Positions 36,346 to 46,144 of a stretch of 64,000 nt of DNA are shown here, piece by piece (position 1 is the stretch's first letter; each line of letters starts with the position of its first letter). This DNA comes from an uncultured Paracoccaceae bacterium (GTDB lineage Bacteria; Pseudomonadota; Alphaproteobacteria; Rhodobacterales; Rhodobacteraceae). Under the pieces are notes generated by a model. That model searched no databases. It worked only from the letters and a program-made list of their open reading frames with translations, and was not told the DNA's origin. Where the stretch lies: positions 868,001-932,000 of the forward strand of contig CANLDN010000001.1 in NCBI GenBank assembly GCA_947489445.1, in the 5' to 3' direction. A program made the position numbers and the translations under genes.

Positions 36346-37863
36346 TCAATCGCCGTCAGCCACGCCTTGGGCACGCAACCGCGCGCGCCGGGCACGGTAG
36401 CTTGGCAATACGATCAGCAGCGCTGCAATCACCAGCAGCCCAAGGGTCAGCGGACGCTCCACCATGAAAATCGGACCATCAAACAGATTCATCGACCGCG
36501 AGAAATTGTTTTCCAGCATCGGCCCCAGAATGAACCCGATCAGCAACGGGGCAAGCGGGTAATCGGCAAAGCGCAGGATCGTCGCACAAACCCCAAGCCC
36601 GACAAGGATCAAAAGCTCAGTTGCATTGTTTTGGCCAATGTAGGCACCCATCAGCGTAAAGAACAAAATGAACGGGATCAGGAACGTGCGCGGAACCGCC
36701 AGTATCTTGGCGATATAAGGGATCAACGGCAGGTTCAGGATCAACAGCACAACATTACCCAGATACATTGATATGATGACCGCCCAGAAAATCTGCGGCT
36801 CATCAATCATCAACCGGGGACCGGGCGACACGTTCAGCGCAATCAGCGCACCGAGCAAAATCGCCGTGGTACCGGAACCGGGAATACCCAGCGTGAGCAA
36901 GGGCACAAACGATCCGGTACATGCCGCGTTATTCGCCGATTCCGGCGCTGCAAGACCTTTCAGGCTGCCCTTGCCGAACTGTTCCTGATCTTCCTTGGAC
37001 GCGATATTGCGTTCCACCGCATAGCCAAGGAATGATGCAATGGTCGCACCCGCACCCGGCAACACACCGATCAAAAAACCCTGAATGGACTGACGCCCTA
37101 TAACCGGTGCAATGCTCCGGGCCTCCGCACGCGTGATACGCAAGTCCTTGATCTCATTCGTGCCGCCTTCGGTCTTGGACCGGTTGGGATCAAGGATCAG
37201 ATACATCGCCTCTGGCAGGGCAAACATCGCCATGGCCAGCGTGATGAACCCAAGACCCGATTGCAGATCCATCACGCCAAAGGTGAAACGCGGCATGTTG
37301 AACAGCACGCCTTCACCGATGGTGGCCAGCATCAGGCCCACAAGCGTCATCAGTAGCGCCTTTGCCACCTGCCCCGTGCCCGCAAAGGCCGCAATGGCCG
37401 AAAGACCCACAATCATCAGTGCAAAATATTCAGGCGATCCGAACAGCAAGGCAACCGACGACAAAGCGGGCGCAAAGATCATCAACAAGATCGCGCCAAT
37501 CGTACCGCCCACAAACGATGAAATCGCGGCAACCGTCAGCGCCTTACCGGCTTTGCCTTGGCGTGCCAGCGGGTAGCCGTCAAAGCTGGTGGCGACCGTA
37601 GACGCAACACCAGGCGCATTTATCAGGATGGATGAGGTCGAACCGCCAAAAATGGCCCCGTAATACACGCCCGCCAAAAGGATCAGCGCGGCGGACGGAT
37701 CACCAATGGAAATGGCCACCGGGATCATAATGGCAATAATCGACATCGGGCCAAGACCGGGCAGCATGCCGATGAACGTCCCGATAAGGCAGCCACCAAT
37801 CACCATCAGGATATTGGTCAGGGAAAAAGCGGTCGCCAGACCGATCATCAAACCTTCCAGCAT
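36346..37863 (-). CDS. tctA: Tripartite tricarboxylate transporter, large permease TctA
   Basis: The 505-aa product is a TctA-family membrane protein with about 12 helices. Family marks are IGTFIGMLPGLGPMSIIAIM, GSTSSILINAPGVASTVATS and the second duplicated copy GVLPGAGATIASFLGYAVER. TctA is the transport channel of TTT systems that import citrate or other carboxylates with sodium or protons. It lies three bases after tctB and ends the tctCBA operon. Confidence 0.95.
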   Translation of the reverse strand: MLEGLMIGLATAFSLTNILMVIGGCLIGTFIGMLPGLGPMSIIAIMIPVAISIGDPSAALILLAGVYYGAIFGGSTSSILINAPGVASTVATSFDGYPLARQGKAGKALTVAAISSFVGGTIGAILLMIFAPALSSVALLFGSPEYFALMIVGLSAIAAFAGTGQVAKALLMTLVGLMLATIGEGVLFNMPRFTFGVMDLQSGLGFITLAMAMFALPEAMYLILDPNRSKTEGGTNEIKDLRITRAEARSIAPVIGRQSIQGFLIGVLPGAGATIASFLGYAVERNIASKEDQEQFGKGSLKGLAAPESANNAACTGSFVPLLTLGIPGSGTTAILLGALIALNVSPGPRLMIDEPQIFWAVIISMYLGNVVLLILNLPLIPYIAKILAVPRTFLIPFILFFTLMGAYIGQNNATELLILVGLGVCATILRFADYPLAPLLIGFILGPMLENNFSRSMNLFDGPIFMVERPLTLGLLVIAALLIVLPSYRARRARLRAQGVADGD

Positions 37864-37866
37864 CGC

Positions 37867-38361
37867 TCAGACCCCCATAAAAAAAGGCCAGGGGCGCAGG
37901 AAAATACCCAGCACCTCTTGCACCAGATACCAGATGCCACCCGCCGCAATCACCGCGACCAGGATCAGGATATGCAAGCGCCTTTCGCCCAACACCAACG
38001 AACCGATCACCAGAAAACCGACCGTGGCGGTCAAAAACCCGATGGGCCGCAGCAACAGCGCATAAGCGACCATCAGGCCAAGCAGGACAAGCGCAGGGAC
38101 GACCTGATAGTCCAGCAACCTGCGGTACACAATCACCGACGGATCATCATCGCGCGGTGCGTCGGACTTCTCAAACCCCAGCACAATGGTCAAAGCCGCA
38201 ATCATCGCCAGAACAGACAACACCTTGGGAAAGGTGGACGGCCAGATCGGCGTGTTCCGCATGAAAGGCGCCAAGTTGCCATCCATCGTGAAAAATGCGG
38301 TGTAGGCGTAAGTCGCGCTCATCAGCAAAAGGATAAGCGCAATCCAGCGATCAAGTGCCAT
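37867..38361 (-). CDS. tctB: Tripartite tricarboxylate transporter, small permease TctB
   Basis: The 164-aa product has four membrane helices arranged as in TctB (IALILLLMSATYAYTAFF, VLSVLAMIAALTIVLGF, VVPALVLLGLMVAYALLL and IGFLTATVGFLVIGSLVLGE). The start at 38361 follows GGGGGGAC; a longer frame to 38412 is rejected. It partners TctA in the inner membrane. Confidence 0.92.
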   Translation of the reverse strand: MALDRWIALILLLMSATYAYTAFFTMDGNLAPFMRNTPIWPSTFPKVLSVLAMIAALTIVLGFEKSDAPRDDDPSVIVYRRLLDYQVVPALVLLGLMVAYALLLRPIGFLTATVGFLVIGSLVLGERRLHILILVAVIAAGGIWYLVQEVLGIFLRPWPFFMGV

Positions 38362-38420
38362 GATGTCCCCCCGGACCTTCAGTGGTGTCCGGCGAGAGAT
38401 CCCGCCGGACATAAAGCCCC

Positions 38421-39407
38421 TTACAGGAAGCCAAGCTCTTTCATCAGATCACCGATGACCTGTTCCTGATTTTCCAGAAACGAGAAGAATTCATCTCCGC
38501 TATTGTGGATATTGACCCAACCATTGCGGTTGCGGACCTCTTCCCACTCAGGCGTGTCATACATCTTGGTGATCGCATCCTGATACATGGCCAGCTTGTC
38601 GTCCGGCAAACCGGGGGCGGCAAAGAAACCGCGCCAGTTGACGAACTCGGTGTCGATGCCCTGCTCAATCATCGTTGGGGCGTCGGGATAGGTATCGTTG
38701 CGCTCAGCAGAGGTGATACCGATGATTTTGACTTCGCCCGCATTGGCCAGATCAACGGCCTCGGAAAAGCCGGTGCTCAGCGCTGCAATCTCACCGGACA
38801 GCAGGGCCGCCATGGCTTCACCACCAGCATCATAGGGGATGTATTTCACGGCTGTCGGGTCTTCGCCCGCCGCCTTCATCACCATGGCGGCAACCAGATG
38901 GTCCATACCGCCGGGGACAGAACCACCACCAATGGCCGTCCCACTTGGATCGGCGCGATAGGCCGTCAGGAATTCGTCCATCGTGTTGATCGGGCTGTCC
39001 TTGCCAACCACGATAGTGGCGTAATCACCGATTGTACCAGCAACCAGCGTCAGATCACGGAAGTTCTGGGGGAATACGCCCGTCAACGAACGGATCACGA
39101 TGGGCGTGGAATTCACCATCAGCGTTCCGTGCTGGCTATCGGCGTTTTCGATCAGATAACCGATGGCCTTACCGCCACCACCGCCTGACATGTTTTCATA
39201 AGTGGCCTGCCCGACAAGCCCCGCATTGGTCAGCGCCTCACCTGTCCCGCGCGCGGTGCCATCCCAGCCACCACCGGCACCACCGGGGATGAGAAAGTGC
39301 ATGCTGTCGACAACCTGATGACCATCCGCCTGCGCCATCGCACCAAACGAAACGGTCGCAGCCGCAGCAGCAAGAATGACCCGACGGGTCATGGAAATAG
39401 TTTTCAT
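38421..39407 (-). CDS. tctC: Tripartite tricarboxylate transporter, periplasmic binding protein TctC
   Basis: The 328-aa product has a signal peptide (about 1-26, ending AMAQA) and the TctC/Bug binding-protein fold. Typical stretches are FLIPGGAGGGWDGTARGTGE, NMSGGGGGKAIGYLIE and GTAIGGGSVPGGMDHLVAAM. The protein captures a carboxylate for TctAB. It is the first gene of the operon and divergent from the two-component system tctDE. Confidence 0.93.
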   Translation of the reverse strand: MKTISMTRRVILAAAAATVSFGAMAQADGHQVVDSMHFLIPGGAGGGWDGTARGTGEALTNAGLVGQATYENMSGGGGGKAIGYLIENADSQHGTLMVNSTPIVIRSLTGVFPQNFRDLTLVAGTIGDYATIVVGKDSPINTMDEFLTAYRADPSGTAIGGGSVPGGMDHLVAAMVMKAAGEDPTAVKYIPYDAGGEAMAALLSGEIAALSTGFSEAVDLANAGEVKIIGITSAERNDTYPDAPTMIEQGIDTEFVNWRGFFAAPGLPDDKLAMYQDAITKMYDTPEWEEVRNRNGWVNIHNSGDEFFSFLENQEQVIGDLMKELGFL

Positions 39408-39515
39408 AATGTCCTCCCATTTGACAACTGTCCGCTTCGCAGATCAGTTTGCAGAACCGAACATAGCAACCTGACACCGACCTGTCGCGCGCCAAAAAAA
39501 GAGGCAACCTGCGAA
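39408..39515. promoter_or_regulatory. Divergent promoter region tctC / tctD
   Basis: The 108 bases between tctC (minus) and the response regulator (plus) must hold promoters for both units and the probable TctD sites. I could not identify a convincing pair of repeats or -35/-10 boxes by eye. Confidence 0.4.
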
Positions 39516-40181
39516 ATGAGATTTCTTCTGGTCGAAGACAATCAAGAACTGGCCAATGCAATCCGCTCTCGGATGCAGCTGGATGGGCATGTCATTGATC
39601 ACGCGGCAAAACTACAGGATGCATTGGCGTTTTCCAGCACGGGCGAATACGATTTGATCCTGCTGGATATCATGCTTCCGGATGGGGATGGGCGCATGTT
39701 TCTCAAACAGCATCGGGATGGAAAAATGGACACGCCGATCGTCGTTTTGACGGCGCGGTCGCAGGTCTCTGACAGAATCAGCCTGCTTGATCTGGGTGCT
39801 GATGACTATGTAACCAAACCGTTTGATCATGCCGAACTTCAGGCGCGCTGCCGGGCCGTTCTTCGGCGGCGCTCCGGGACCGCGCAAACCGTCATACGCT
39901 ACGGCGAAGTCGCCTTTGACCCAGTGGCCGGGCATCTGACAGTGGGCGACAGGGTAATCAATCTACGCAACCGCGAACTGCGGCTGCTGGAGCTGCTGAT
40001 CAGTGCGCCGGGGCAAATCTTTCCAAAACAAAAGCTGGTTGATCGGCTGTTTTCCTACGAAGAAGACGTGTCCGAAAACGCGGTCGAGGTCTATATCGGT
40101 CGGTTGCGCAAGCATCTGGAAAATTCAAGCCTGCGGATCACCACCCATCGTGGCTTGGGCTACAGGTTAGATCATGACTGA
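39516..40181 (+). CDS. tctD: OmpR-family response regulator, TctD-like
   Basis: The 221-aa product has a receiver domain with phospho-acceptor Asp51 (LILLDIMLPDGDG), Lys101-type motif DDYVTKPFD, and a winged-helix C-terminal domain (RNRELRLLELLISAPGQIFP, VYIGRLRKHLE). The true start at 39516 gives the canonical MRFLLVEDN. It overlaps the kinase gene by eight bases. Divergence from tctCBA indicates carboxylate-dependent control of that transporter. Confidence 0.93.
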   Translation: MRFLLVEDNQELANAIRSRMQLDGHVIDHAAKLQDALAFSSTGEYDLILLDIMLPDGDGRMFLKQHRDGKMDTPIVVLTARSQVSDRISLLDLGADDYVTKPFDHAELQARCRAVLRRRSGTAQTVIRYGEVAFDPVAGHLTVGDRVINLRNRELRLLELLISAPGQIFPKQKLVDRLFSYEEDVSENAVEVYIGRLRKHLENSSLRITTHRGLGYRLDHD

Positions 40182-41541
40182 CGGCGTTCAGGTTTCGGGG
40201 TCTTTACGCAATCGTCTGGCGATCACATTGATCGGGTCCGCGGCGATCCTCGCAATTCTGATATTCGTTGTCGTACGTAGCTATGCCGCCCAGATTGCAC
40301 AACAGGGTCAAGACAGCATCATCGGGGCGTCCGTCACCTCCATACTGGACGCTGCCGTCATGCGTGATGGCGTGGTAGATGTGGACTTTCCCTATGCCGC
40401 GCTCTCCATGCTCAGCACGGCCTCGGACGACCTTGTTTTCTATGCGATTTATCAGGATGATACCGTGCTTTCGGGGTATGATACGCTACCCCGTCTTGAT
40501 TATTCGGGCGTCGAAGGCAGCGTTTACCGCACGGTGGACTTCAACGGGATGCCAATCCGCATTGCCGGCGCGTCGCGGATTCTGATCGGGGCAGACGCCC
40601 GGACTCAGATATCCGTTTCGGTTGCACAAACGCAGGACGCATTGTCAGGCACACTCAACCATATTTCCAGAAATGTTGCCTATTTCGGGACCGGTTTTTT
40701 CATCCTCGCCACGCTCATCGCGTTTTGGGCGACATCGTCAACAATCGGGCCTTTGAAATCGCTGACAACCTCGATCACCCGGCGGGGGCCGCAAGACCTC
40801 AGCGCCGTGACCAGACCCGTACCATCTGAAATGGCACCACTTGTGTCTTCGCTCAACACTTTGATGGGGCGTCTCGATCAGTCGCTGCAACAATCAGAGA
40901 CATTCATCGTCGAAGCCGCGCACCGTGTACGCACACCCTTGGCCACCGTCCGGGCACATGCTGAAACCACATTGCAGCGTGTCGAAAAACCCGAAAACCG
41001 CGATGCATTGCGGGCCATGGTGCGCGCCATTGATGAAAGCTCGCGCGCGGCAGGGCAACTGTTGGATCACGCGATGATTGCCCTGCGGGCCGATCATCTG
41101 GACCGGCAGGACATTGATCTGACCGCGCTCGTGCAGGAACAGTTGATGCGGCTGTCACCGGTTGCTGAAATGAAGGATATCGAACTGCACATGACAGGCG
41201 ATCCTGCTGTGCCAGTGTCAGGCGATCCAATCCTGCTGCAAAACGCGATCCGCAATCTAATTGATAATGCGCTGAAATACTCACCCGCAGAAAGCACGGT
41301 CGCGGTGACAGTCTCGTCAAAACCCCGTGTACATGTTGAGATTTGCGATCAGGGGTCCGGGTTTTTGTCCGAAGAAATTGACAGTCTGGTCGCACGCTTC
41401 ACACGCGGCAGCAACGTCGCAGGGATCGTCGGCTCAGGGTTGGGCCTGACCATCGCCCGCGACGTGGCCACAGCCCATGGCGGCACCATAACGCTGCAAA
41501 ACCGACCAGAGGGGGGCGCATGCGTTACCTTGTCCTTTTAG
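40174..41541 (+). CDS. tctE: Sensor histidine kinase, TctE-like
   Basis: The 455-aa product has a membrane helix (about 14-35), a periplasmic TctE-type sensor region (45-165), a second helix (168-190), a HAMP segment, the H-box EAAHRVRTPLATV with His250, and an ATPase domain with N (QNAIRNLIDNALKYSPAEST), G1 (CDQGSGF) and G2 (GSGLGLTIARDVA) boxes. It phosphorylates the response regulator encoded before it. It overlaps the next gene, a periplasmic binding protein, by 22 bases. Confidence 0.93.
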   Translation: MTDGVQVSGSLRNRLAITLIGSAAILAILIFVVVRSYAAQIAQQGQDSIIGASVTSILDAAVMRDGVVDVDFPYAALSMLSTASDDLVFYAIYQDDTVLSGYDTLPRLDYSGVEGSVYRTVDFNGMPIRIAGASRILIGADARTQISVSVAQTQDALSGTLNHISRNVAYFGTGFFILATLIAFWATSSTIGPLKSLTTSITRRGPQDLSAVTRPVPSEMAPLVSSLNTLMGRLDQSLQQSETFIVEAAHRVRTPLATVRAHAETTLQRVEKPENRDALRAMVRAIDESSRAAGQLLDHAMIALRADHLDRQDIDLTALVQEQLMRLSPVAEMKDIELHMTGDPAVPVSGDPILLQNAIRNLIDNALKYSPAESTVAVTVSSKPRVHVEICDQGSGFLSEEIDSLVARFTRGSNVAGIVGSGLGLTIARDVATAHGGTITLQNRPEGGACVTLSF

Positions 41542-42530
41542 TGCTCTGCCTGTTTCCTGTCTGCGCATCCGCCCAGGATTGGGAGGATCAGCAGATTTTC
41601 GAAGGCGCGGCAGCCGTAAATACCCTGCGCATCATTTCCAGCACCGACACGTCATTTTTCGCACCAATCATTGAACAGTTTCTGCAAAAGCGGCCAGATC
41701 TGGCGATCGAATATCTTACCACCAGCACCGCGCACATCAACGAGGCCGTCAGGCAAGAGCCCGATCAATATGATCTGGTGATTTCCAGCGCCATGGATCT
41801 GCAATTGAAGCTTGCCAATGATGGTTTCGCCTTGCGACTTGATGGGATCGTGCATCCAGATTGGGCGCAATGGCGGCAAAGCCTTTTTGCCTTCACAACC
41901 GAACCCGCGACGATTGTGATCAACCGCGCGGCCTTTGCAGGGCAGACCATACCGCAAACAAGGCAAGAGCTCATTCAGGCCCTGCGCGCCGATCCTGATC
42001 GCTTTCGCGGCAAGGTGGGCACCTATGATGTGCGTGCGTCAGGCCTCGGATACCTGTTCGCGACCCAAGATGCCCGTGCATCCGAAAGTTTCTGGCGACT
42101 GACAGAGGTGATGGGCAGTCTGGACGCGCGTCTATATTGCTGCTCAAGCGCCATGATCGATGACCTTGCAGATGGAACGATCGCAGTCGCCTACAACGTG
42201 CTGGGCAGCTACGCGGCGGCACGCGAAGACACGCAGGATACGTTGGAAATCATTCTGCCATCCGACTTCCCAACCACGATGATGCGCACGGCCTTTGTGG
42301 CCAAAACCACGTCATCGCCGCAGGCGGCAACCGATTTCATCCAGCACCTCGTGACCGCTCAATCAAGCACTGCCAGCACCGACAGGTTCCCCCTGCCGCC
42401 CCTCGATACGGCCCCTGATGCGGACCGTCAGGCGACCATCGTGCTAGAGCCTGCGCTGATCACCTATCTCGACGCGCTCAAGCGGCGCACATTCCTGCGA
42501 GAATGGGAAAACGCAATCATCCATCCATAG
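41520..42530 (+). CDS. Periplasmic solute-binding protein co-translated with tctDE
   Basis: The 336-aa product has a signal peptide (MRYLVLLVLCLFPVCASA) and resembles family 1 (iron/molybdate-type) binding proteins: LRIISSTDTSFFAPIIEQF, DLVISSAMDLQLKLANDGFA and TIAVAYNVLGSYAAAREDTQ. There is no cognate permease nearby. The 22-base overlap with the kinase gene suggests it is a signal-presenting accessory protein for TctE rather than a transporter part. This type is known next to some TctDE-like systems. The ligand is unknown. Confidence 0.82.
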   Translation: MRYLVLLVLCLFPVCASAQDWEDQQIFEGAAAVNTLRIISSTDTSFFAPIIEQFLQKRPDLAIEYLTTSTAHINEAVRQEPDQYDLVISSAMDLQLKLANDGFALRLDGIVHPDWAQWRQSLFAFTTEPATIVINRAAFAGQTIPQTRQELIQALRADPDRFRGKVGTYDVRASGLGYLFATQDARASESFWRLTEVMGSLDARLYCCSSAMIDDLADGTIAVAYNVLGSYAAAREDTQDTLEIILPSDFPTTMMRTAFVAKTTSSPQAATDFIQHLVTAQSSTASTDRFPLPPLDTAPDADRQATIVLEPALITYLDALKRRTFLREWENAIIHP

Positions 42531-42557
42531 GGTTCAACGGCACCCGTTCCGTCTGGC

Positions 42558-43433
42558 TTATGCAGGCCGACGATCCAGCCAGGCCTGCACACGGCTATCT
42601 ATGTCCGATGGGAAACGGGCCATGCCACGCAGGCTGGTCCGCTGCCAAAACGGCAAACGGAAACGATCACGGAACGCAGCACTCGCCTCTACCGCATCAA
42701 CACCAAAAACCCGACTGGCGCGGGTCCACGCAACCTGCGCGGTCGTTTCCTTTGGCAGTGCCGAATAGGGGCCGACACGAAAGATGCGGGTCTTTTGCGG
42801 ATCGCTCGCATCTTCCAACTGCAACGCAACGGGCCCTGACATGGCATCACCCGCAACCGCATCAAATTTCCGCTTTGTGGGCATAACCAGCTTATGCGTC
42901 GTGTAAGGCGCAATAAACAAACGGCCCCGGATCAGGCCGAACAGCCGGGCAGGCCGCCACGTATAGGCAATGCGATGGTTGCCTTCCATGCGGACCGGCG
43001 GCGGACGTTTCCAAAGCAAAAGATACAGAAACGGCAGCATCGCCAAAACAACCGGAAACAGCGCCTCAGCAAGGGTGCCACTCCGGACAATCTGCGGCAA
43101 AAAAATATCGTAGTAGTATTCTTCCGGCGTCAGCCCCGGCTTGCAACCGGGATAAAAGTCTAATGTGCGTAGACAGGCACGATACCCCGCATCTGTACCG
43201 ATTTGCCCCCAGAAAGTGTCTTCGCCCAAAAGCCCGGCGTAGCGATCCCATATCGCGCCCGAGCCCCTGATCACACTTTCACCCACAGCAATCAGGATTG
43301 CGATGGCCGACAGCCAAGCCAGCCCCGCACCGCGCCCGGCATAGGCCACGATTTCAACAACACCGGGTGCAATTTGTCTGACGCCTCGGATATCTGCGCT
43401 ATCAGGGCCGACAAATCTGCGGGGTTCGGTCAT
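42558..43433 (-). CDS. Two-helix membrane protein of the T6SS island, candidate immunity protein
   Basis: The 291-aa product has membrane helices at about 36-52 and 121-141, with a 65-residue loop holding three cysteines between them. A basic cytoplasmic-type domain with RPPPVR at 143-148 follows. The pattern helix-RPPP-beta-rich domain is reminiscent of DUF6708-type proteins linked to T6SS effectors, but I cannot confirm it. The start overlaps the effector stop by four bases, the arrangement expected for an immunity protein that protects the inner membrane from a pore-forming effector. Confidence 0.78.
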   Translation of the reverse strand: MTEPRRFVGPDSADIRGVRQIAPGVVEIVAYAGRGAGLAWLSAIAILIAVGESVIRGSGAIWDRYAGLLGEDTFWGQIGTDAGYRACLRTLDFYPGCKPGLTPEEYYYDIFLPQIVRSGTLAEALFPVVLAMLPFLYLLLWKRPPPVRMEGNHRIAYTWRPARLFGLIRGRLFIAPYTTHKLVMPTKRKFDAVAGDAMSGPVALQLEDASDPQKTRIFRVGPYSALPKETTAQVAWTRASRVFGVDAVEASAAFRDRFRLPFWQRTSLRGMARFPSDIDSRVQAWLDRRPA

Positions 43434-46144
43434 GGATTAACCAAACCCTTTTCCGCTTCAAAGTCGAGGCCGGTCTTCGGACCGCGCGTCGATGCACGCA
43501 CCAGCACATCCCCCGATGTTTCACCGCTCAGGGTCACCAACATGGCAGGTTGACCCGGCACAGCTGTTTTGCTCACCGTAAGTTTGTCGTCGCGCCCCCA
43601 ATTGATAACTTTCCAGGCCTCAACCTCAACAAGGCTCGTATCGCCACTGCGCAACGCTTCACTACGAATAACGATCTTGCCATCACCAACCACCGGATCA
43701 TCGATTGCAGGCTGCCAGCCAAGTTCGGTAAAGCGTTCGATCTCAACCGCGAACCAATCTTTCCAATCGTCAGGCAAATCCTTGCTGTCCGAAATCAACT
43801 GGCTGAAACCCGGCCTGTCACTCAGGCCATGATACGACCCGCTCGACCCCCAGAACCCCAGTCGCGCGACATCTTCGATCTTGGAATAGGATGTCATCGA
43901 CACCAGCAGCCCCACAAACAAGATCACCGCGCCAGCAATAGCAACCGCAACGTTCAGGCCGGGGATCAGCATCAGACCACCCACAAACATCATCGCATTA
44001 CCAATGATCTGGCTGCGGTCCTTGCGCTCAATCCCGCGACCGATCTCGATCGCGGACATGGTCAAGCCGACCACAATGGCAACCTTGGGCAGCAGCTTGC
44101 TCAGCGACTGACCAAGCCCGGCACCCGCAGCACCCGTCTGCGATGATACCAGCGTCAGACCACGGACATTTGCGGCGGCCACACCCTGATAAACGGTTTC
44201 GACGATTTCGGTTGTGATACGGGCGGTTTGCGTCGGCCCGATACGGCTGGCCGCTTCAAAGGTGGCGCGCAGACCTTCCGCAACACCGATCGCACTAGCG
44301 GCAACCTGAAACGGCTTGGACTGCCCAATGGACGTCAGCGCGCCCCTCTCAAACAGACCATCAGCCTGTGACTGGGCGCGGCCCGTCGATATCAGACCCC
44401 AGGTCGACAACAGCAGATCGGCAGAGGCATACGCGAGACCGTTCAATTGAATCCGGTTGGATGCATCGAAACCGCCAACCATTTCAACGGTCGCCCCATT
44501 ACGAATAACCGGAATATCAGCCGTTGGCCCGGCACTGACAATCTGTTGCGACACCGCCCGCCCCATATCATCAATATGCACCGACAGGTCCGTCGCGGCG
44601 TAACCTGCACCCGAAATCCCCTTCTGGGTGTTGGTCATAAAGGAAATGGCATCATCCAAACCGACATCTACCGTCGCGAAGGTCAGCGGTGCACCTGATC
44701 GTTGCCGGAACCCGGCATCCAATGCATCTTGCCATGTACCGATCTGCGCACGTCCACTCCCCAATTCAGCACCCAATTCAACGGCAACGGCATCCATCAC
44801 AATGCGGAATGAATACTGGCGCTGTTGGTAAGACGTGAATGCCTTGTTGGCAGTCGCACCCCACATACGCCGGAACGTCGAAAGAAGGGACCGCAAAGAA
44901 GGGCCAGGAGACGGGTAATCCGCACCCAAACCCTGACTGATGGCCTGACTGCCCAGCGCGGTGATCCCCATACTGCCAAGTGCACGTCCCAGAAGCACAC
45001 TATAGTATTCCATCGCGTCCTGATCGTCTTCACCCTCGGCAAGTGCCGCAGCCAATTCAAGATGAGTGCCAAGCATCCAGGGATTGCGATCTGCGACTTG
45101 TGTCTGAATGGCCTTGACCAATTCAGCAGTGATCATTTCCGCCTGCTTGACGATATCGCGCAGCCCCATGTAGCTGATATTCCAGCCTGATTTCAGCGCC
45201 GGGCCATTGGTGCTCATCCAATCCGGCAACGCACCACCTTCGTTGTGCCAACTATCGCGCTCCGGCAATGCGGGGGCCAATTGCTCGCAGATATTCCCGA
45301 TAGAAAGCGGGAACACATAAGACGCGCTAAACGAGCGTTGATGGGAATCCTTTTGCTCCAGCCGGTAATTCATCTCTGAAATATCGCCCAGCGGGTCCAT
45401 GACAGCGACAACACCGACGCAGTGATCATTTTCACCGGCAACAACGGGTTTGTCTTGCACCGTGGGGCTATGGGGTTGAAACTTTGTTTGCGACAAGTTC
45501 AGCCGTGCGGATAGCGGCTGACCTTGGCTACCGGCGGGCTTCCACTCTTCAACCAGTCCTTTGGCGTCACCGATATAGGCCGCCCAATCATTTTCACCGC
45601 GCAAATCGACAGGTGTCATCATCCGGTCACGAAACGCCGACGTGTGGCCATCACGAAAGAATGACGGGGGCCAGCGATATTCAGAATATGCCACCCAGAT
45701 CTTGCTGGCCCATGACGGGACCCATGCGTGTTTGGCGCTTTCGCCATCAAACCGCCAATCACCGCGACCGTAGTTTTCGGTCCATTCGTATTTGTGGAAC
45801 ATGAAACTGCCGCGCTCGATGTAATCGGTCCCCGACGGCACAACATCCGCATTCACATCACTGGCAGAAGTCCCGCGCCGAAACACATACCACGTGCCAT
45901 CCCGGGCTGTGGCGCCATCCGTTTCTTCAACTGCTTCAATGAAGATATAGACAAAACCCCGCCGCAACGTGCGCAAGACATACGACCCCGGATCGCTCAT
46001 CTTGTTGGGGCGTTTCACTGAATTCAGATCATAGGGCAACAGCGAAAACCGCACCGGCAGAATAGGAATGCGGCCCGGTGTACAGCGGAAGGCGGGATCT
46101 TCGGGATCACGGCTCGCGGAAAAGTCTCCGTATTCGTCACTCAA
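43430..46144 (-). CDS. Putative T6SS effector with VasX-like N-terminus and C-terminal membrane helices
   Basis: The 904-aa product lacks a signal peptide. The N-terminal region carries CRCTPGRI-like opening PAFRCTPGRIPILPVRFSLL and YVLRTLRRGFVYIFIEAVEE, the hallmark of the toxin VasX N-terminal region found on T6SS effectors. A long helical middle follows. At about 685-750 there are three hydrophobic helices separated by short charged loops, then a Trp/Gly-rich tail (ARLGFWGSSGSYHGL). VasX of Vibrio cholerae is a colicin-like pore former. The order VgrG, PAAR, DUF4123 adaptor, effector, immunity candidate supports this reading. Toxicity itself is inferred. Confidence 0.85.
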   Translation of the reverse strand: MSDEYGDFSASRDPEDPAFRCTPGRIPILPVRFSLLPYDLNSVKRPNKMSDPGSYVLRTLRRGFVYIFIEAVEETDGATARDGTWYVFRRGTSASDVNADVVPSGTDYIERGSFMFHKYEWTENYGRGDWRFDGESAKHAWVPSWASKIWVAYSEYRWPPSFFRDGHTSAFRDRMMTPVDLRGENDWAAYIGDAKGLVEEWKPAGSQGQPLSARLNLSQTKFQPHSPTVQDKPVVAGENDHCVGVVAVMDPLGDISEMNYRLEQKDSHQRSFSASYVFPLSIGNICEQLAPALPERDSWHNEGGALPDWMSTNGPALKSGWNISYMGLRDIVKQAEMITAELVKAIQTQVADRNPWMLGTHLELAAALAEGEDDQDAMEYYSVLLGRALGSMGITALGSQAISQGLGADYPSPGPSLRSLLSTFRRMWGATANKAFTSYQQRQYSFRIVMDAVAVELGAELGSGRAQIGTWQDALDAGFRQRSGAPLTFATVDVGLDDAISFMTNTQKGISGAGYAATDLSVHIDDMGRAVSQQIVSAGPTADIPVIRNGATVEMVGGFDASNRIQLNGLAYASADLLLSTWGLISTGRAQSQADGLFERGALTSIGQSKPFQVAASAIGVAEGLRATFEAASRIGPTQTARITTEIVETVYQGVAAANVRGLTLVSSQTGAAGAGLGQSLSKLLPKVAIVVGLTMSAIEIGRGIERKDRSQIIGNAMMFVGGLMLIPGLNVAVAIAGAVILFVGLLVSMTSYSKIEDVARLGFWGSSGSYHGLSDRPGFSQLISDSKDLPDDWKDWFAVEIERFTELGWQPAIDDPVVGDGKIVIRSEALRSGDTSLVEVEAWKVINWGRDDKLTVSKTAVPGQPAMLVTLSGETSGDVLVRASTRGPKTGLDFEAEKGLVNP

